From positions 1 to 37,318 of the forward strand of contig CAJTRZ010000017.1 in NCBI GenBank assembly GCA_910578975.1: a stretch of 37,318 bases of DNA. Direction: 5' to 3'. Position 1 is the stretch's first letter, and each line of letters opens with the position of its first letter. Shown piece after piece: positions 17,528-25,422 of this stretch. The stretch is from an uncultured Eubacterium sp. GTDB lineage: Bacteria > Bacillota > Clostridia > Lachnospirales > Lachnospiraceae. Below the pieces are notes generated by a model. That model had not been told where the DNA came from. It ran no database searches and saw nothing but the letters and a program-made list of their open reading frames with translations. A program made the position numbers and the translations under genes.

Positions 17528-18100
17528 GTGAACACATTTGCATTGAGAATTCAAAAAATGTATGGTTATACAGATTATGAAATGGCAGTTATCAAATATT
17601 CAATTACTGCATTATTTTCAGAGCTTAGCAAAATATTCATTCTTAGTATTTTATATTTGTATATTGAGAAATTTAATTTTTTTATAGTTTCATGTGTTTT
17701 ATTGATATTTCTCCGGAAAAATGGTGGTGGATACCATTGTAAGCATTATATAACCTGCCTTTTGCTTACAGCTTTCATATCAACCGCAGCGATAGTACTA
17801 CTCCCATTAATAAACATCCCAAATTTTTCTATCATTTTACTAACATTAATAATCTGTTTATTTACAAACTACTTTATTGGACCAGTTTCATCCCCTTTTC
17901 GTGCGGAACCTAATGCTTTATTAATTAAACGTTGTAAAAACAATGTTTTTCTTACAATATTTATTTTTATTATCATCGTTAGCATTTTCAATTCCAACAT
18001 TGTAATAAGACCATATCTTATTGTTGGATTTTGGACTATTATATTACATACTTTACAATTGATTGTTGCTAAAATACTAAGGAAAGGAGAATTTTATTAA
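17528..18100 (+). CDS. agrB: AgrB-family autoinducer-processing membrane peptidase
   Basis: A 190-residue protein of typical AgrB length. It cleaves the AgrD propeptide and forms a cyclic (thio)lactone signal at the membrane. The family core RKNGGGYHCKHYITC is present, with the catalytic pair His70 and Cys77 spaced seven apart as in S. aureus AgrB (His77/Cys84). Four or more hydrophobic segments follow (about 40-62, 76-96, 98-118, 140-182), with the conserved SSPFRAEP-like loop between them. The GTG at 17528 is chosen because GAGG lies nine bases upstream and the N-terminus then matches the family. Its stop overlaps the next ATG (TAATG), coupling it to agrD. Confidence 0.93.
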   Translation: MNTFALRIQKMYGYTDYEMAVIKYSITALFSELSKIFILSILYLYIEKFNFFIVSCVLLIFLRKNGGGYHCKHYITCLLLTAFISTAAIVLLPLINIPNFSIILLTLIICLFTNYFIGPVSSPFRAEPNALLIKRCKNNVFLTIFIFIIIVSIFNSNIVIRPYLIVGFWTIILHTLQLIVAKILRKGEFY

Positions 18101-18240
18101 TGAAAAAAATTTTATATTCACATATGCATAAATTATGTGGTTTATTTTTAGCTTTTGGGTTTATGACTCATTTTCGCGGTGTGAGTTTTTTCTTTTTTGG
18201 CGAGCCAGAATATCCTACACCTGAACAATATAAAGGTTAA
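18100..18240 (+). CDS. agrD: AgrD-like cyclic-lactone autoinducer propeptide (serine type)
   Basis: A 46-codon gene whose ATG overlaps the agrB stop by one base, with GGAAAGGAG upstream. The product has the three AgrD parts. There is an amphipathic N-terminal helix (about residues 1-24, start MKKILYSHMHKLCG). The signal region FRGVSFFFF (25-33) follows, then a charged Pro-rich leader GEPEYPTPEQYKG (34-46), which resembles the EP-x-YP-x-P-E tail that AgrB recognises. The residue five places from the expected cleavage site is Ser29, not Cys, and four Phe follow, so a five-residue Ser-Phe4 lactone ring is predicted. Cys13 lies in the N-terminal helix and is not a plausible ring residue. The function is inferred from position and layout. 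Confidence 0.85.
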   Translation: MKKILYSHMHKLCGLFLAFGFMTHFRGVSFFFFGEPEYPTPEQYKG

Positions 18241-18248
18241 TAAAAAAA

Positions 18249-18282
18249 CAGTTCATCTTCAAATTAAAAATAAGATGAACTG
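18249..18282. terminator. Bidirectional terminator between agrD and sensor kinase
   Basis: CAGTTCATCTT (18249-18259) pairs with AAGATGAACTG (18272-18282). A run of A precedes it and CTTTT follows it, so it can stop both converging transcripts. It begins eight bases after the agrD stop. Confidence 0.85.
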
Positions 18283-18287
18283 CTTTT

Positions 18288-19550
18288 CTATTTATTTTCT
18301 TTTATTCTAAATTCTATCCAGCGATTATTATTTTCTCCATTGATAGATGTATAAATAATATATTTATATTTCTTTTGATATTCTTTTATTTTACCTAAGC
18401 CAATTCCACTACCTGATATTTTTGTTGTGTATCCTTTTTCAAAAAACCTTTCAATATCTTTATATGAAATGTTACAAACCGCATTCTTAATACTTATATC
18501 TAATCCATTATAATCATTTAATACAAATTTTATCTTTTGGGGCAGTTCACTATCTACTACTGCCTCGACAGCATTATCCATTAAAATCCCTATAATTTCA
18601 ACCAAATCATATATAGCAATTATCGTGTTTCCAGTAAACGATATGTCATAGTCAACTTCAATGCCAACTTGCTCGGCATTAACAAACTTTGTGTAAACAA
18701 AACCTGCTAAAGTTGAATTTTTTGTGCAACTTAATACCTTCGTATATCTATTTTCATAAATTAAATTGTCACAATATTCCTTTTGTTTCTTTATTAAATC
18801 CTCTAATGATTTTGCCGTTAAATGCATGCCGAATATAGCATCTATTTGATTATGTAAATCGTGTTGCTTACATCTAATATTTCCAATTAAATCTTCAAAA
18901 ACTCCATTATAAACATTTGCAATGTTCAGTTCTTTTTCCTTCCTCTCTAATTCATATACAGATTTTTGCCAGCGATAAACAAAAATTAATAATATCACCA
19001 TAAAGATGCTAATCAAAATAAAAATATCAATTTCTATTATTTCACTTATTTTTAATTGATACATAAAATACACGATAATGGCTATGCATATAACAAAACT
19101 CATTTTTAATATGTAATCATTTTCTTCACAAAAATCAATCATACGTTGGAATATATTGCTTTTTCGAATAAGTATTAAGATTATAAATATAATAAAGTTC
19201 ATAATTATAACTATGATTGTTTCATGTTGAATAATCGGACTAACAAAGTACATCGGAATATAAATAATAATTTGCAATCCTCCCATAATAAGCGTTACTA
19301 AGAAACATTTCAATATCGTCCTCTGTATTGTATCTTTAAACTTAATATATGCATATACAAAATAAATCAAGTAAACTGCAAAATATAATTGTTTGGATAC
19401 AATGTCATCTCGAATCATCTGCATAAATGTCAATTCAATCACAATGAAACCGACATTATAAATATCTAGTTTTACTTTTTCTCCGCTGAGACTATGCAAA
19501 CACAATACTAAGGCTGATATTTCTAACAATCTATAGATTATTTCGAACAT
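18288..19550 (-). CDS. AgrC-like GHKL sensor histidine kinase
   Basis: A 420-residue membrane kinase. The first 200 residues carry six or so hydrophobic segments, as in AgrC-type peptide receptors. A coiled linker (WQKSVYELERKEKEL) leads to the kinase core: the phosphoacceptor region IRCKQHDLHNQI (His in the QHD-LHN context of the AgrC/SpoOB-like group), the N box EIIGILMDNAVEAV and the G box GSGIGLGKIKEY. It should sense the cyclic peptide made by AgrB/AgrD and phosphorylate the response regulator encoded just upstream. Its start overlaps that gene's end by 13 bases, with GGAGGG nine bases before the ATG. It converges with agrBD rather than following it, unlike the staphylococcal agrBDCA order. 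Confidence 0.9.
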   Translation of the reverse strand: MFEIIYRLLEISALVLCLHSLSGEKVKLDIYNVGFIVIELTFMQMIRDDIVSKQLYFAVYLIYFVYAYIKFKDTIQRTILKCFLVTLIMGGLQIIIYIPMYFVSPIIQHETIIVIIMNFIIFIILILIRKSNIFQRMIDFCEENDYILKMSFVICIAIIVYFMYQLKISEIIEIDIFILISIFMVILLIFVYRWQKSVYELERKEKELNIANVYNGVFEDLIGNIRCKQHDLHNQIDAIFGMHLTAKSLEDLIKKQKEYCDNLIYENRYTKVLSCTKNSTLAGFVYTKFVNAEQVGIEVDYDISFTGNTIIAIYDLVEIIGILMDNAVEAVVDSELPQKIKFVLNDYNGLDISIKNAVCNISYKDIERFFEKGYTTKISGSGIGLGKIKEYQKKYKYIIYTSINGENNNRWIEFRIKENK

Positions 19551-20281
19551 TTTGCCATTCCCTCCAGAAAACTACGTTTCAAACGCAATCCCAACTCTAA
19601 TGTTCCATGTCCGTTTCTTAATTTAATATATCGATTGATAGCATCCGTATTTTCTACAAAATCTGCATTTACAATTGTATTTTTATTACATTTAATAAAT
19701 CTTTCAGAATTCAACTCAAGTAAAATAAGCTTACTTGATTTATATGGTGCTTCTATTACTGTTCCATCTACACAATGAATAAAAACATTGTAACTATTAT
19801 TTTGGAAATATACAATATCCTGCACTTTTACAGTGTAGTAAATACCGTCCTTTTTATAATTATAATATCTGCTTTCCTCTTTTGCAGTTTTAAAATCTAG
19901 TGTTTCTTTAACAATTGTAACAAACTCCTCATTGTCATATGGCTTTTCAAAATATCTATAACAGTGCAATTGAGCATATGCATAGAAATCTGCATCCTCT
20001 AATGAAGTTGTAAATATAATTGGTGTGAATTTGTATTTTTCTATTTTCCTAATACTTTCTACAAACTTTGTTCCTGCCACATCTCCTGGTCTATTTGTAT
20101 TCAATATAATGTCTACAATAAACAAATCGATGTGGTATTCTAAAGCATAGCGATATGCCTGTTCGCTATTTTCTGCTTTATGAATAAATACCCCATCGAT
20201 TTTACTGATAAGTTCACATGCCTTTTCCATACACCGCTTGTTATCTTCGATTATTAATATTTGTTTATCTGATGATTGCAT
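19538..20281 (-). CDS. AgrA-like LytTR response regulator
   Basis: A 247-residue regulator. The receiver domain spans about 6-130: acidic pair E12/D13, phosphoacceptor Asp57 in LFIVDIIL, a Thr in IIFTTS and Lys in YFEKPY. A LytTR DNA-binding domain spans about 145-245, with KVQDIVYFQNNSYNVFIHC and RFIKCNKNTIVNADFV. This is the AgrA/VirR architecture. It lies 30 bases after the XRE gene and overlaps the kinase gene, so it belongs to one operon. It would be expected to activate agrB, but no clear LytTR repeat could be picked out upstream of agrB. Confidence 0.92.
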   Translation of the reverse strand: MQSSDKQILIIEDNKRCMEKACELISKIDGVFIHKAENSEQAYRYALEYHIDLFIVDIILNTNRPGDVAGTKFVESIRKIEKYKFTPIIFTTSLEDADFYAYAQLHCYRYFEKPYDNEEFVTIVKETLDFKTAKEESRYYNYKKDGIYYTVKVQDIVYFQNNSYNVFIHCVDGTVIEAPYKSSKLILLELNSERFIKCNKNTIVNADFVENTDAINRYIKLRNGHGTLELGLRLKRSFLEGMAKCSK

Positions 20282-20311
20282 ACTATATATCTTCTCCTTA
20301 AGTACATTATT

Positions 20312-20671
20312 TTATTTTTTCTTTAAGTATACATCAAAATCATATTGTGGACCGCCGAATGCCTGTTTTGCTATCTCAACAAATACCTTTATCTTTTCTT
20401 CATCTGTTTGACATTGAAAATCATAAATATATTCCTCCTCATTTTCCACTTCACCTAAAAGAATATAATTCGGTGTAGCTCCAAATTTCTCATATATTCT
20501 TTGCAAATGATTTATAGTCACCTTACTTTTCCCATATTCAATATTCTGATAATGAGTAGTTGAGTGTATTCCTAATATCTCTGCCATTTTTTCTTGAGAC
20601 AGTCCATGTTTCTTTCTCACTGCACGAATTCGCCTACCTATTTCTTTGTTCATCACTACTTCCTGTTTCAT
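20312..20671 (-). CDS. XRE-family helix-turn-helix regulator in the agr-like operon
   Basis: A 119-residue protein starting MKQEVVMNKEIGRR. An XRE/Cro-type helix-turn-helix occupies about residues 8-62 (RIRAVRKKHGLSQEKMAEIL...YGKSKVTINHLQRIYEKFG), followed by a short acidic C-terminal tail with no recognised domain. The ATG at 20671 is chosen because GGAG lies seven bases before it. An in-frame ATG at 20719 has GGTGGG pressed against it and adds 16 non-conserved residues; another possibility is 20653. It is the first gene of the operon with the LytTR regulator and the GHKL kinase. It may repress that operon, as a partial palindrome overlaps the promoter region, but this is inferred. Confidence 0.85.
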   Translation of the reverse strand: MKQEVVMNKEIGRRIRAVRKKHGLSQEKMAEILGIHSTTHYQNIEYGKSKVTINHLQRIYEKFGATPNYILLGEVENEEEYIYDFQCQTDEEKIKVFVEIAKQAFGGPQYDFDVYLKKK

Positions 20672-20746
20672 ATTAATACTCCAATACTTACCACTTAATT
20701 TTAATCTTTTTGTTGCCATCCCACCACTTTTCTATGGAGGTTATTA

Positions 20747-20763
20747 ACACTATATAGCAGTGT
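20747..20763 (-). promoter_or_regulatory. Putative promoter/operator of the XRE-kinase operon
   Basis: ACACT-atatagc-AGTGT forms an inverted repeat (20747-20763). On the minus strand it contains TATAGT, a possible -10 with a weak -35 (TTTAAT) 17 bases upstream. An XRE protein binding here would cover its own promoter. This is suggestive only. Confidence 0.35.
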
Positions 20764-20790
20764 ATTTTAGCATTAAAAATATAAAAAAAA

Positions 20791-20818
20791 CCTCTATACC
20801 ATTTGTTTGGTATAGAGG
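20791..20818. terminator. Terminator of the secreted binding protein gene
   Basis: CCTCTATACC (20791-20800) pairs with GGTATAGAGG (20809-20818). The minus strand continues with eight T and the plus strand with TCTTTTTT, so it works in both directions. It lies 20 bases past the stop of the 1210-residue gene. Confidence 0.93.
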
Positions 20819-20837
20819 TCTTTTTTGTTACTAGATA

Positions 20838-23800
20838 TTATTTTTTTACTTTAACTTTTTTAGTTTTTGACCACTTTCCTGTATATGTTTTGCCCTTTAC
20901 AACTTTAATTGCTCTAACTCGAACATATAACTTCTTCTTGTTCTTAATCTTCTTTGAAGTCAGTGTAAATCTTACTTTCTTCATGGTTTTCTTAACCAGA
21001 ATATTCTTCTTACTAAATTTTTTGCTCTTCGAAATCTGTACCTGATACTTAACACCTTTCAATTTCTTAAGTGTAAGCTTAACTTTCTTTGCTGCTTTCT
21101 TCTTTGTAGCAGATTTAACACTCGCTTTTGGAACAGTTATCTTTTTAGATGCTGCTGTTGGCGTTTCCTTTGTCGTATGAATTTCTTTTGTTGTGGTAGG
21201 AACTTCTTTTGTTGTAGCCTCATCCTTCTTAACTTCAATCCTGTGATTACTAACTGTGAAATCTACATCCTTTACTTCACCAGTTTCGCCTCCACCAAAT
21301 ATCCATATAAAATCAAAAACTTTTTGATCTGCTTTAAAGCTCTTCTTGTATGTTTTCTTTTCACCTGCTTTAACTTGGATTTCTTCAATGGCTTCTGCAA
21401 ATTGAATTCTTACAACCATATCCTTTGTAGCAGAAATGTCGGCACTATACGTATATTCCACTCCCGGATTTACAATAATCTTTTCAGAAGTTGCCTGAAT
21501 TCCCCATTCTCCTCCATTCCAATTACCACCAGTTGTAACAAAACTACCACTAATATTTCCTTCTGACTGTGTCAATTCACCATCACAATATGCCCAATCG
21601 CCCACATATAATTTCCAATTCTGCTGTCCCATATAGTTTCCATCTGAAGATACTGTAGGTTTTAATTCTGCATTTTCATATTCAATTGATATTTTTTCTG
21701 ATTCTAAACCTGCTTTTGCCTCTACAGCAGTTACGGAGACTATATATTTTCCAGCTGGTTGTAATGCAAAATAGTCAAATGCATTATATGATGTCGTTGT
21801 AATCGGCTCACTATTAATGCGATTATCATTAACATATAAATTATAAGTTACTGAATCATCTACAGCCTCCCATGTAAAGTTGTAATTATCCTTAATATTT
21901 TCGCCTTTTTTATTACTTAATCCTGTTGGTGCAACCGGAGGATGAGGACGCATTGATTCTGGAACATTACCTAAAATTGCAATTTCTGTAACCTGCATTC
22001 CATAACCAACAGCTTTTGGACATGAAACTTTGACGTATCTTACTGTACCTTCATTAACACCAGATACATCTGCTAATATACCAAATGGAGCTGTCTTCTG
22101 TGCATCATGCTGCTTATTAAATTCAGCCTGGGAAATTGTCGATACTTTAGTCCAGTTTTCCTTGTCTGTAGAATATTCAATCAACATTCCACCATCTCCC
22201 GGATAGCATCCTCCTACATCTATTCTGTAACATGTATAAATGCTGTCAATATCAGCCACATTACATTCTTCGCCCATATCAATAATAAAATATGAGCCAT
22301 CTGTTCCTTTTGTAGGTGTAGCATAATCATCACCACTAACAACACCATTCGTAATGCTGCCTTCACCTTCTGAACTCTGACCACCCATTAATTCCCATGA
22401 AGCCATATACGCAAAATTCTTTGTGTAATCTGTGAAATCATCAAGAACAGTCTTCACTTCAACTTCTGGACTGACAAGACCAGCTGACACAAAACCATTA
22501 TTCGTTGATACAACCTTAATGGTATGTTTTCCTGATGTAACTCCTGTTATTGTATAATCTCTTCCAGCCACGCAATCTGTTAATGAAGGGGTCGTTTCAT
22601 TATCAAGATATACAGTGTATTTATAGTTTTCCTGATTTTCACCTGCTGTTATTTGAAACTTGATTTCACCAGTCAAAGATTGACTCTTCTGTGAAGATAC
22701 ATCAACTGATGCTGCGTTCGCACTCGGTTCACTAATTTCTGTTTTTGTAACTGTGAATATTTTTCCTGCACCAACTATGGAACCTAGTGCCTTAATAACT
22801 TTTATATTCCCCTCCGCATCTGCTATAGCGGTATCTGACCATTGTGAGCTTACTCCATCAATCTCATATTCAATCTGATATGCATATGTCTTTCCTGACT
22901 CTAAACCTGTAAAGATTTTTCCTAACTGAAGTCCCCATTCTTGATTTGCTGCCTTCTCTACATAAACAGAGATTGTATCCTCACCATCTTTTCCACCTTT
23001 TGCCGATGCAACGATGCCAGACCAACTATTTCCTGTATAAATATTCCATTCTGAAGCCGGCTTATTAGCATCACTGATTGTATACTGAGTCTCTGTATCC
23101 ATTGGATGCCAATCCTCCGTATCAAGCGCAACATAACCATCAAGTTTTGTGCTGACTACTACTTCATCACTTACAAGTCCTGTTGAATAACCGCCATTAT
23201 AAATTGAAATCACTTTAACAGTATGTTTTCCTGATAAAACTCCTGTAATTGTATAATCTTTTCCTGCTACACAATCTGTAAATGAAGCTGTTTCTGAATT
23301 ATCAACAAACACTGCATACTTATACCCATCCTGATTTTCACCAGCTGTAATATTAAACTTGATATTACCGGTAAAATCTTTGCTCGGCTCCGAAGATACA
23401 TTTACTTTTGCCGGATTATCAGCTGGTTTTACCTCTACCGGTCCCTGTGGATTTTCTGAAAATACCGCAATCTCTGTTACCTGCGCACCCCATCCAAGTG
23501 ACTGCGCAATATTAATTCGTACCTTTCTGACATTACCTTTAAGATTTTCTTTATCCAAAGTAGTTGCCACCATATACTGTGAACCGTCAGCCTGTGTTCC
23601 ATCTGCGCCTGCAGGCATCTTTGTAACTTTTGATACTGTATCGAATACCAAATTACCAAATTGAATATCAAATCCATTCGAAGGATAAAGATTATTACTT
23701 CCGTTTCTGAACCACACAACTACCTGATCAATACTGGAAGCTGCATATTCCTGACCTAAATCTACTTCAAAGTATCCCGGAGTATGTATGCCTTCATAAT

Positions 23801-24470
23801 TTCCGTTCCACTTATCCCATACTCCATCAGTAAGAGAGCCAACTCCTGTACCTTCTTTATGACTACTTACTGATGCCGTCTTCTTGAACGCTAAATTTCT
23901 ATCAGTTTCAAGCCATGAAACGTATTTTGTCAATTCTTCCTCACTTGGATCAAAAATTGCCGTCTTAATTACCTTAAAGGTCTTTCCTTGTCCTACTAAA
24001 GAACCTAATGCTTTAATTACTTTAACCTCGCCCTTTGTATCAGCCGTTGCAACTCCTATCCATTTTGCTGCCGCACCATCAATTGTATAATCAATTCGAT
24101 ATGCGTACTGTTTTCCTGCCTCATGTCCTTTGAATACTCTTCCTAACTGAAGTCCCCATTGTTCATTTGCTGCCTTTTCCACATAAATAGATACAGTGTC
24201 TTGATCATCCTTTCCATCCTTCACTGATGCGACTACACCAGACCAACTATTTCCTGTATAAACATTCCATATAGAAGCCGGCTGTGCATCATCACCAATC
24301 GTCGTATCTACTGTTTCGCCCAACGGATGCCACTTTTCTTCTGTTAAATCATTAAACCCGTCAGGAGCTGCTGCGCTTACTTTTGCCTGATAGCCCGCCA
24401 TACTGGCAACCGTAATAACTACCACACATATGTAAGCCATTAACCTTTTCATTGTTTGATTGAATCTCAT
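20838..24470 (-). CDS. Secreted multimodular carbohydrate-binding protein, no catalytic domain seen
   Basis: A 1210-residue exported protein with a signal peptide at about 1-34 (basic MKRLMAY, hydrophobic core, KVSAA). Modules in order: a CBM-like unit beginning WHPLGETVD (about 45-170); a discoidin/F5-8C-type domain (about 190-340, NLAFKKTASVSS to VTEIAVFSE); an Ig/FN3-like unit (about 355-440); a second copy of the first unit (WHPMDTETQ, about 450-580); a second Ig-like unit (about 590-680); a second discoidin-like domain (about 690-835); an FN3 unit (about 845-930); a jelly-roll CBM-like unit (about 935-1055). A Thr-rich linker and a lysine-rich FN3-like C-terminal domain follow. The paired units are internal duplications. 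No hydrolase motif was found. It is probably a surface glycan-binding partner of the nearby GH81 enzyme (inferred). The ATG follows AGGAG. Confidence 0.8.
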   Translation of the reverse strand: MRFNQTMKRLMAYICVVVITVASMAGYQAKVSAAAPDGFNDLTEEKWHPLGETVDTTIGDDAQPASIWNVYTGNSWSGVVASVKDGKDDQDTVSIYVEKAANEQWGLQLGRVFKGHEAGKQYAYRIDYTIDGAAAKWIGVATADTKGEVKVIKALGSLVGQGKTFKVIKTAIFDPSEEELTKYVSWLETDRNLAFKKTASVSSHKEGTGVGSLTDGVWDKWNGNYEGIHTPGYFEVDLGQEYAASSIDQVVVWFRNGSNNLYPSNGFDIQFGNLVFDTVSKVTKMPAGADGTQADGSQYMVATTLDKENLKGNVRKVRINIAQSLGWGAQVTEIAVFSENPQGPVEVKPADNPAKVNVSSEPSKDFTGNIKFNITAGENQDGYKYAVFVDNSETASFTDCVAGKDYTITGVLSGKHTVKVISIYNGGYSTGLVSDEVVVSTKLDGYVALDTEDWHPMDTETQYTISDANKPASEWNIYTGNSWSGIVASAKGGKDGEDTISVYVEKAANQEWGLQLGKIFTGLESGKTYAYQIEYEIDGVSSQWSDTAIADAEGNIKVIKALGSIVGAGKIFTVTKTEISEPSANAASVDVSSQKSQSLTGEIKFQITAGENQENYKYTVYLDNETTPSLTDCVAGRDYTITGVTSGKHTIKVVSTNNGFVSAGLVSPEVEVKTVLDDFTDYTKNFAYMASWELMGGQSSEGEGSITNGVVSGDDYATPTKGTDGSYFIIDMGEECNVADIDSIYTCYRIDVGGCYPGDGGMLIEYSTDKENWTKVSTISQAEFNKQHDAQKTAPFGILADVSGVNEGTVRYVKVSCPKAVGYGMQVTEIAILGNVPESMRPHPPVAPTGLSNKKGENIKDNYNFTWEAVDDSVTYNLYVNDNRINSEPITTTSYNAFDYFALQPAGKYIVSVTAVEAKAGLESEKISIEYENAELKPTVSSDGNYMGQQNWKLYVGDWAYCDGELTQSEGNISGSFVTTGGNWNGGEWGIQATSEKIIVNPGVEYTYSADISATKDMVVRIQFAEAIEEIQVKAGEKKTYKKSFKADQKVFDFIWIFGGGETGEVKDVDFTVSNHRIEVKKDEATTKEVPTTTKEIHTTKETPTAASKKITVPKASVKSATKKKAAKKVKLTLKKLKGVKYQVQISKSKKFSKKNILVKKTMKKVRFTLTSKKIKNKKKLYVRVRAIKVVKGKTYTGKWSKTKKVKVKK

Positions 24471-24654
24471 TTTGTTCTCCTTTCTATTTTATAAATTCAC
24501 TCGATGGTTATTACACCCCAATGATATTAATACTGTATCACAAAATCGTTTTTAATACAATTGTCTAAAAGCAAATGAAAAAATCTCAACTCCTACTCTT
24601 ATTTCCATTTTTTCCTCCCAGAACTTTTTTATTATTAATTCTTTTTATACAAAA

Positions 24655-24693
24655 AAAACGATATTCATTACTTATCGTAACAAATATCGTTTT
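24655..24693 (-). terminator. Terminator of the Pro-Gly-Arg-His-Gln-Lys tRNA operon
   Basis: AAAACGATATT (24655-24665) pairs with AATATCGTTTT (24683-24693). The minus strand continues with a T8 run. It lies seven bases after tRNA-Lys. Confidence 0.9.
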
Positions 24694-24699
24694 CCCAAG

Positions 24700-24772
24700 T
24701 GAGGCACGGGGGATTCGAACCCCCGACAACTTGATTAAAAGTCAAGTGCTCTACCATCTGAGCTAGTGCCCC
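24700..24772 (-). tRNA. tRNA-Lys (anticodon TTT)
   Basis: 73 bases; acceptor GGGGCAC/GTGCCTC; anticodon loop CTTTTAA closed by CTTGA/TCAAG; T loop GTTCGAATC. Last gene of a six-tRNA operon. Confidence 0.96.
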
Positions 24773-24810
24773 TTATTATTTATTCTATTATGAGTATCTA
24801 ACCCATGAAA

Positions 24811-24882
24811 CTGGGCTAGCTGGATTCGAACCAGCGAATGCAGGAGTCAAAGTCCTGTGCCTTACCGCTTGGCGATAGCCCA
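24811..24882 (-). tRNA. tRNA-Gln (anticodon TTG)
   Basis: 72 bases; acceptor TGGGCTA/TAGCCCA; anticodon loop CTTTGAC closed by CAGGA/TCCTG; D arm with CGCCAAGCGG, typical of bacterial tRNA-Gln. Confidence 0.96.
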
Positions 24883-24890
24883 TTGTGTAA

Positions 24891-24965
24891 GGTGGCTAGA
24901 GGGATTCGAACCCTCGGCCTCCAGAGCCACAATCTGGCGCGCTAACCAACTGCGCTATAGCCACC
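24891..24965 (-). tRNA. tRNA-His (anticodon GTG)
   Basis: 75 bases including the extra 5' G expected of tRNA-His; acceptor GTGGCTA/TAGCCAC; anticodon loop TTGTGGC closed by CCAGA/TCTGG. Confidence 0.96.
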
Positions 24966-24989
24966 ATGCCTCTGGTTTAATCCAGAAAG

Positions 24990-25063
<74 letters not shown>

Positions 25064-25084
25064 AAGCTATATATTTCATATAGA

Positions 25085-25155
25085 AGCGGGTGATGGGAAT
25101 CGAACCCACATATCCAGCTTGGAAGGCTGGTGTTCTACCACTGAACTACACCCGC
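25085..25155 (-). tRNA. tRNA-Gly (anticodon TCC)
   Basis: 71 bases; acceptor GCGGGTG/CACCCGC; anticodon loop CTTCCAA closed by CCAGC/GCTGG; short D arm GTTCAGTGGTAGAAC, usual for tRNA-Gly. Confidence 0.96.
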
Positions 25156-25160
25156 ATATA

Positions 25161-25235
25161 TCGGGGTGACAGGATTCGAACCTGCGGCCTCCTGATCCCA
25201 AATCAGGCGCTCTAGCCAAGCTGAGCCACACCCCG
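25161..25235 (-). tRNA. tRNA-Pro (anticodon TGG)
   Basis: 75 bases; acceptor CGGGGTG/CACCCCG; anticodon loop TTTGGGA closed by CCTGA/TCAGG. First gene of the operon, about 35 bases from the promoter -10. Confidence 0.96.
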
Positions 25236-25269
25236 GATTGCTATGCTTATTTTTCACAGCGCAAGAGTT

Positions 25270-25298
25270 ATTATAAGTGAAGGTTACAATAAAGTCAA
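25270..25298 (-). promoter_or_regulatory. Promoter of the six-tRNA operon
   Basis: TTGACT (minus strand, 25293-25298), a 17-base spacer and a perfect TATAAT (25270-25275). This is one of the strongest vegetative promoters in the window. Confidence 0.92.
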
Positions 25299-25330
25299 GC
25301 AAAATTTGTAAATTTTTTTATTTTTTTTTA

Positions 25331-25392
25331 ATGCCTTTTTTCCTGTAAATCTTTTTGCCTTTAAAATCGCTGGATTTACAGGAAAAAGGCAT
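25331..25392 (+). terminator. Long hairpin after the GH81 gene, U-tract on the plus strand
   Basis: ATGCC(T)6CCTGTAAATC (25331-25351) pairs with GATTTACAGG(A)5GGCAT (25373-25392) with one bulged T. The tail is CTTTTTATT on the plus strand and A-rich on the minus strand. It therefore looks like a plus-strand terminator, although the gene that ends 30 bases away is on the minus strand. It may instead be a 3'-end stabiliser. Confidence 0.55.
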
Positions 25393-25422
25393 CTTTTTAT
25401 TAGAATAATTTATTCGAAAATA

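Noticed and set aside
24552..24608. 18-codon ORF with GGGAGG upstream of the secreted binding protein gene
   Set aside because: The ribosome site is good, but no promoter or conservation can be shown, and it lies just past the tRNA terminator. Too weak to call as a leader peptide.
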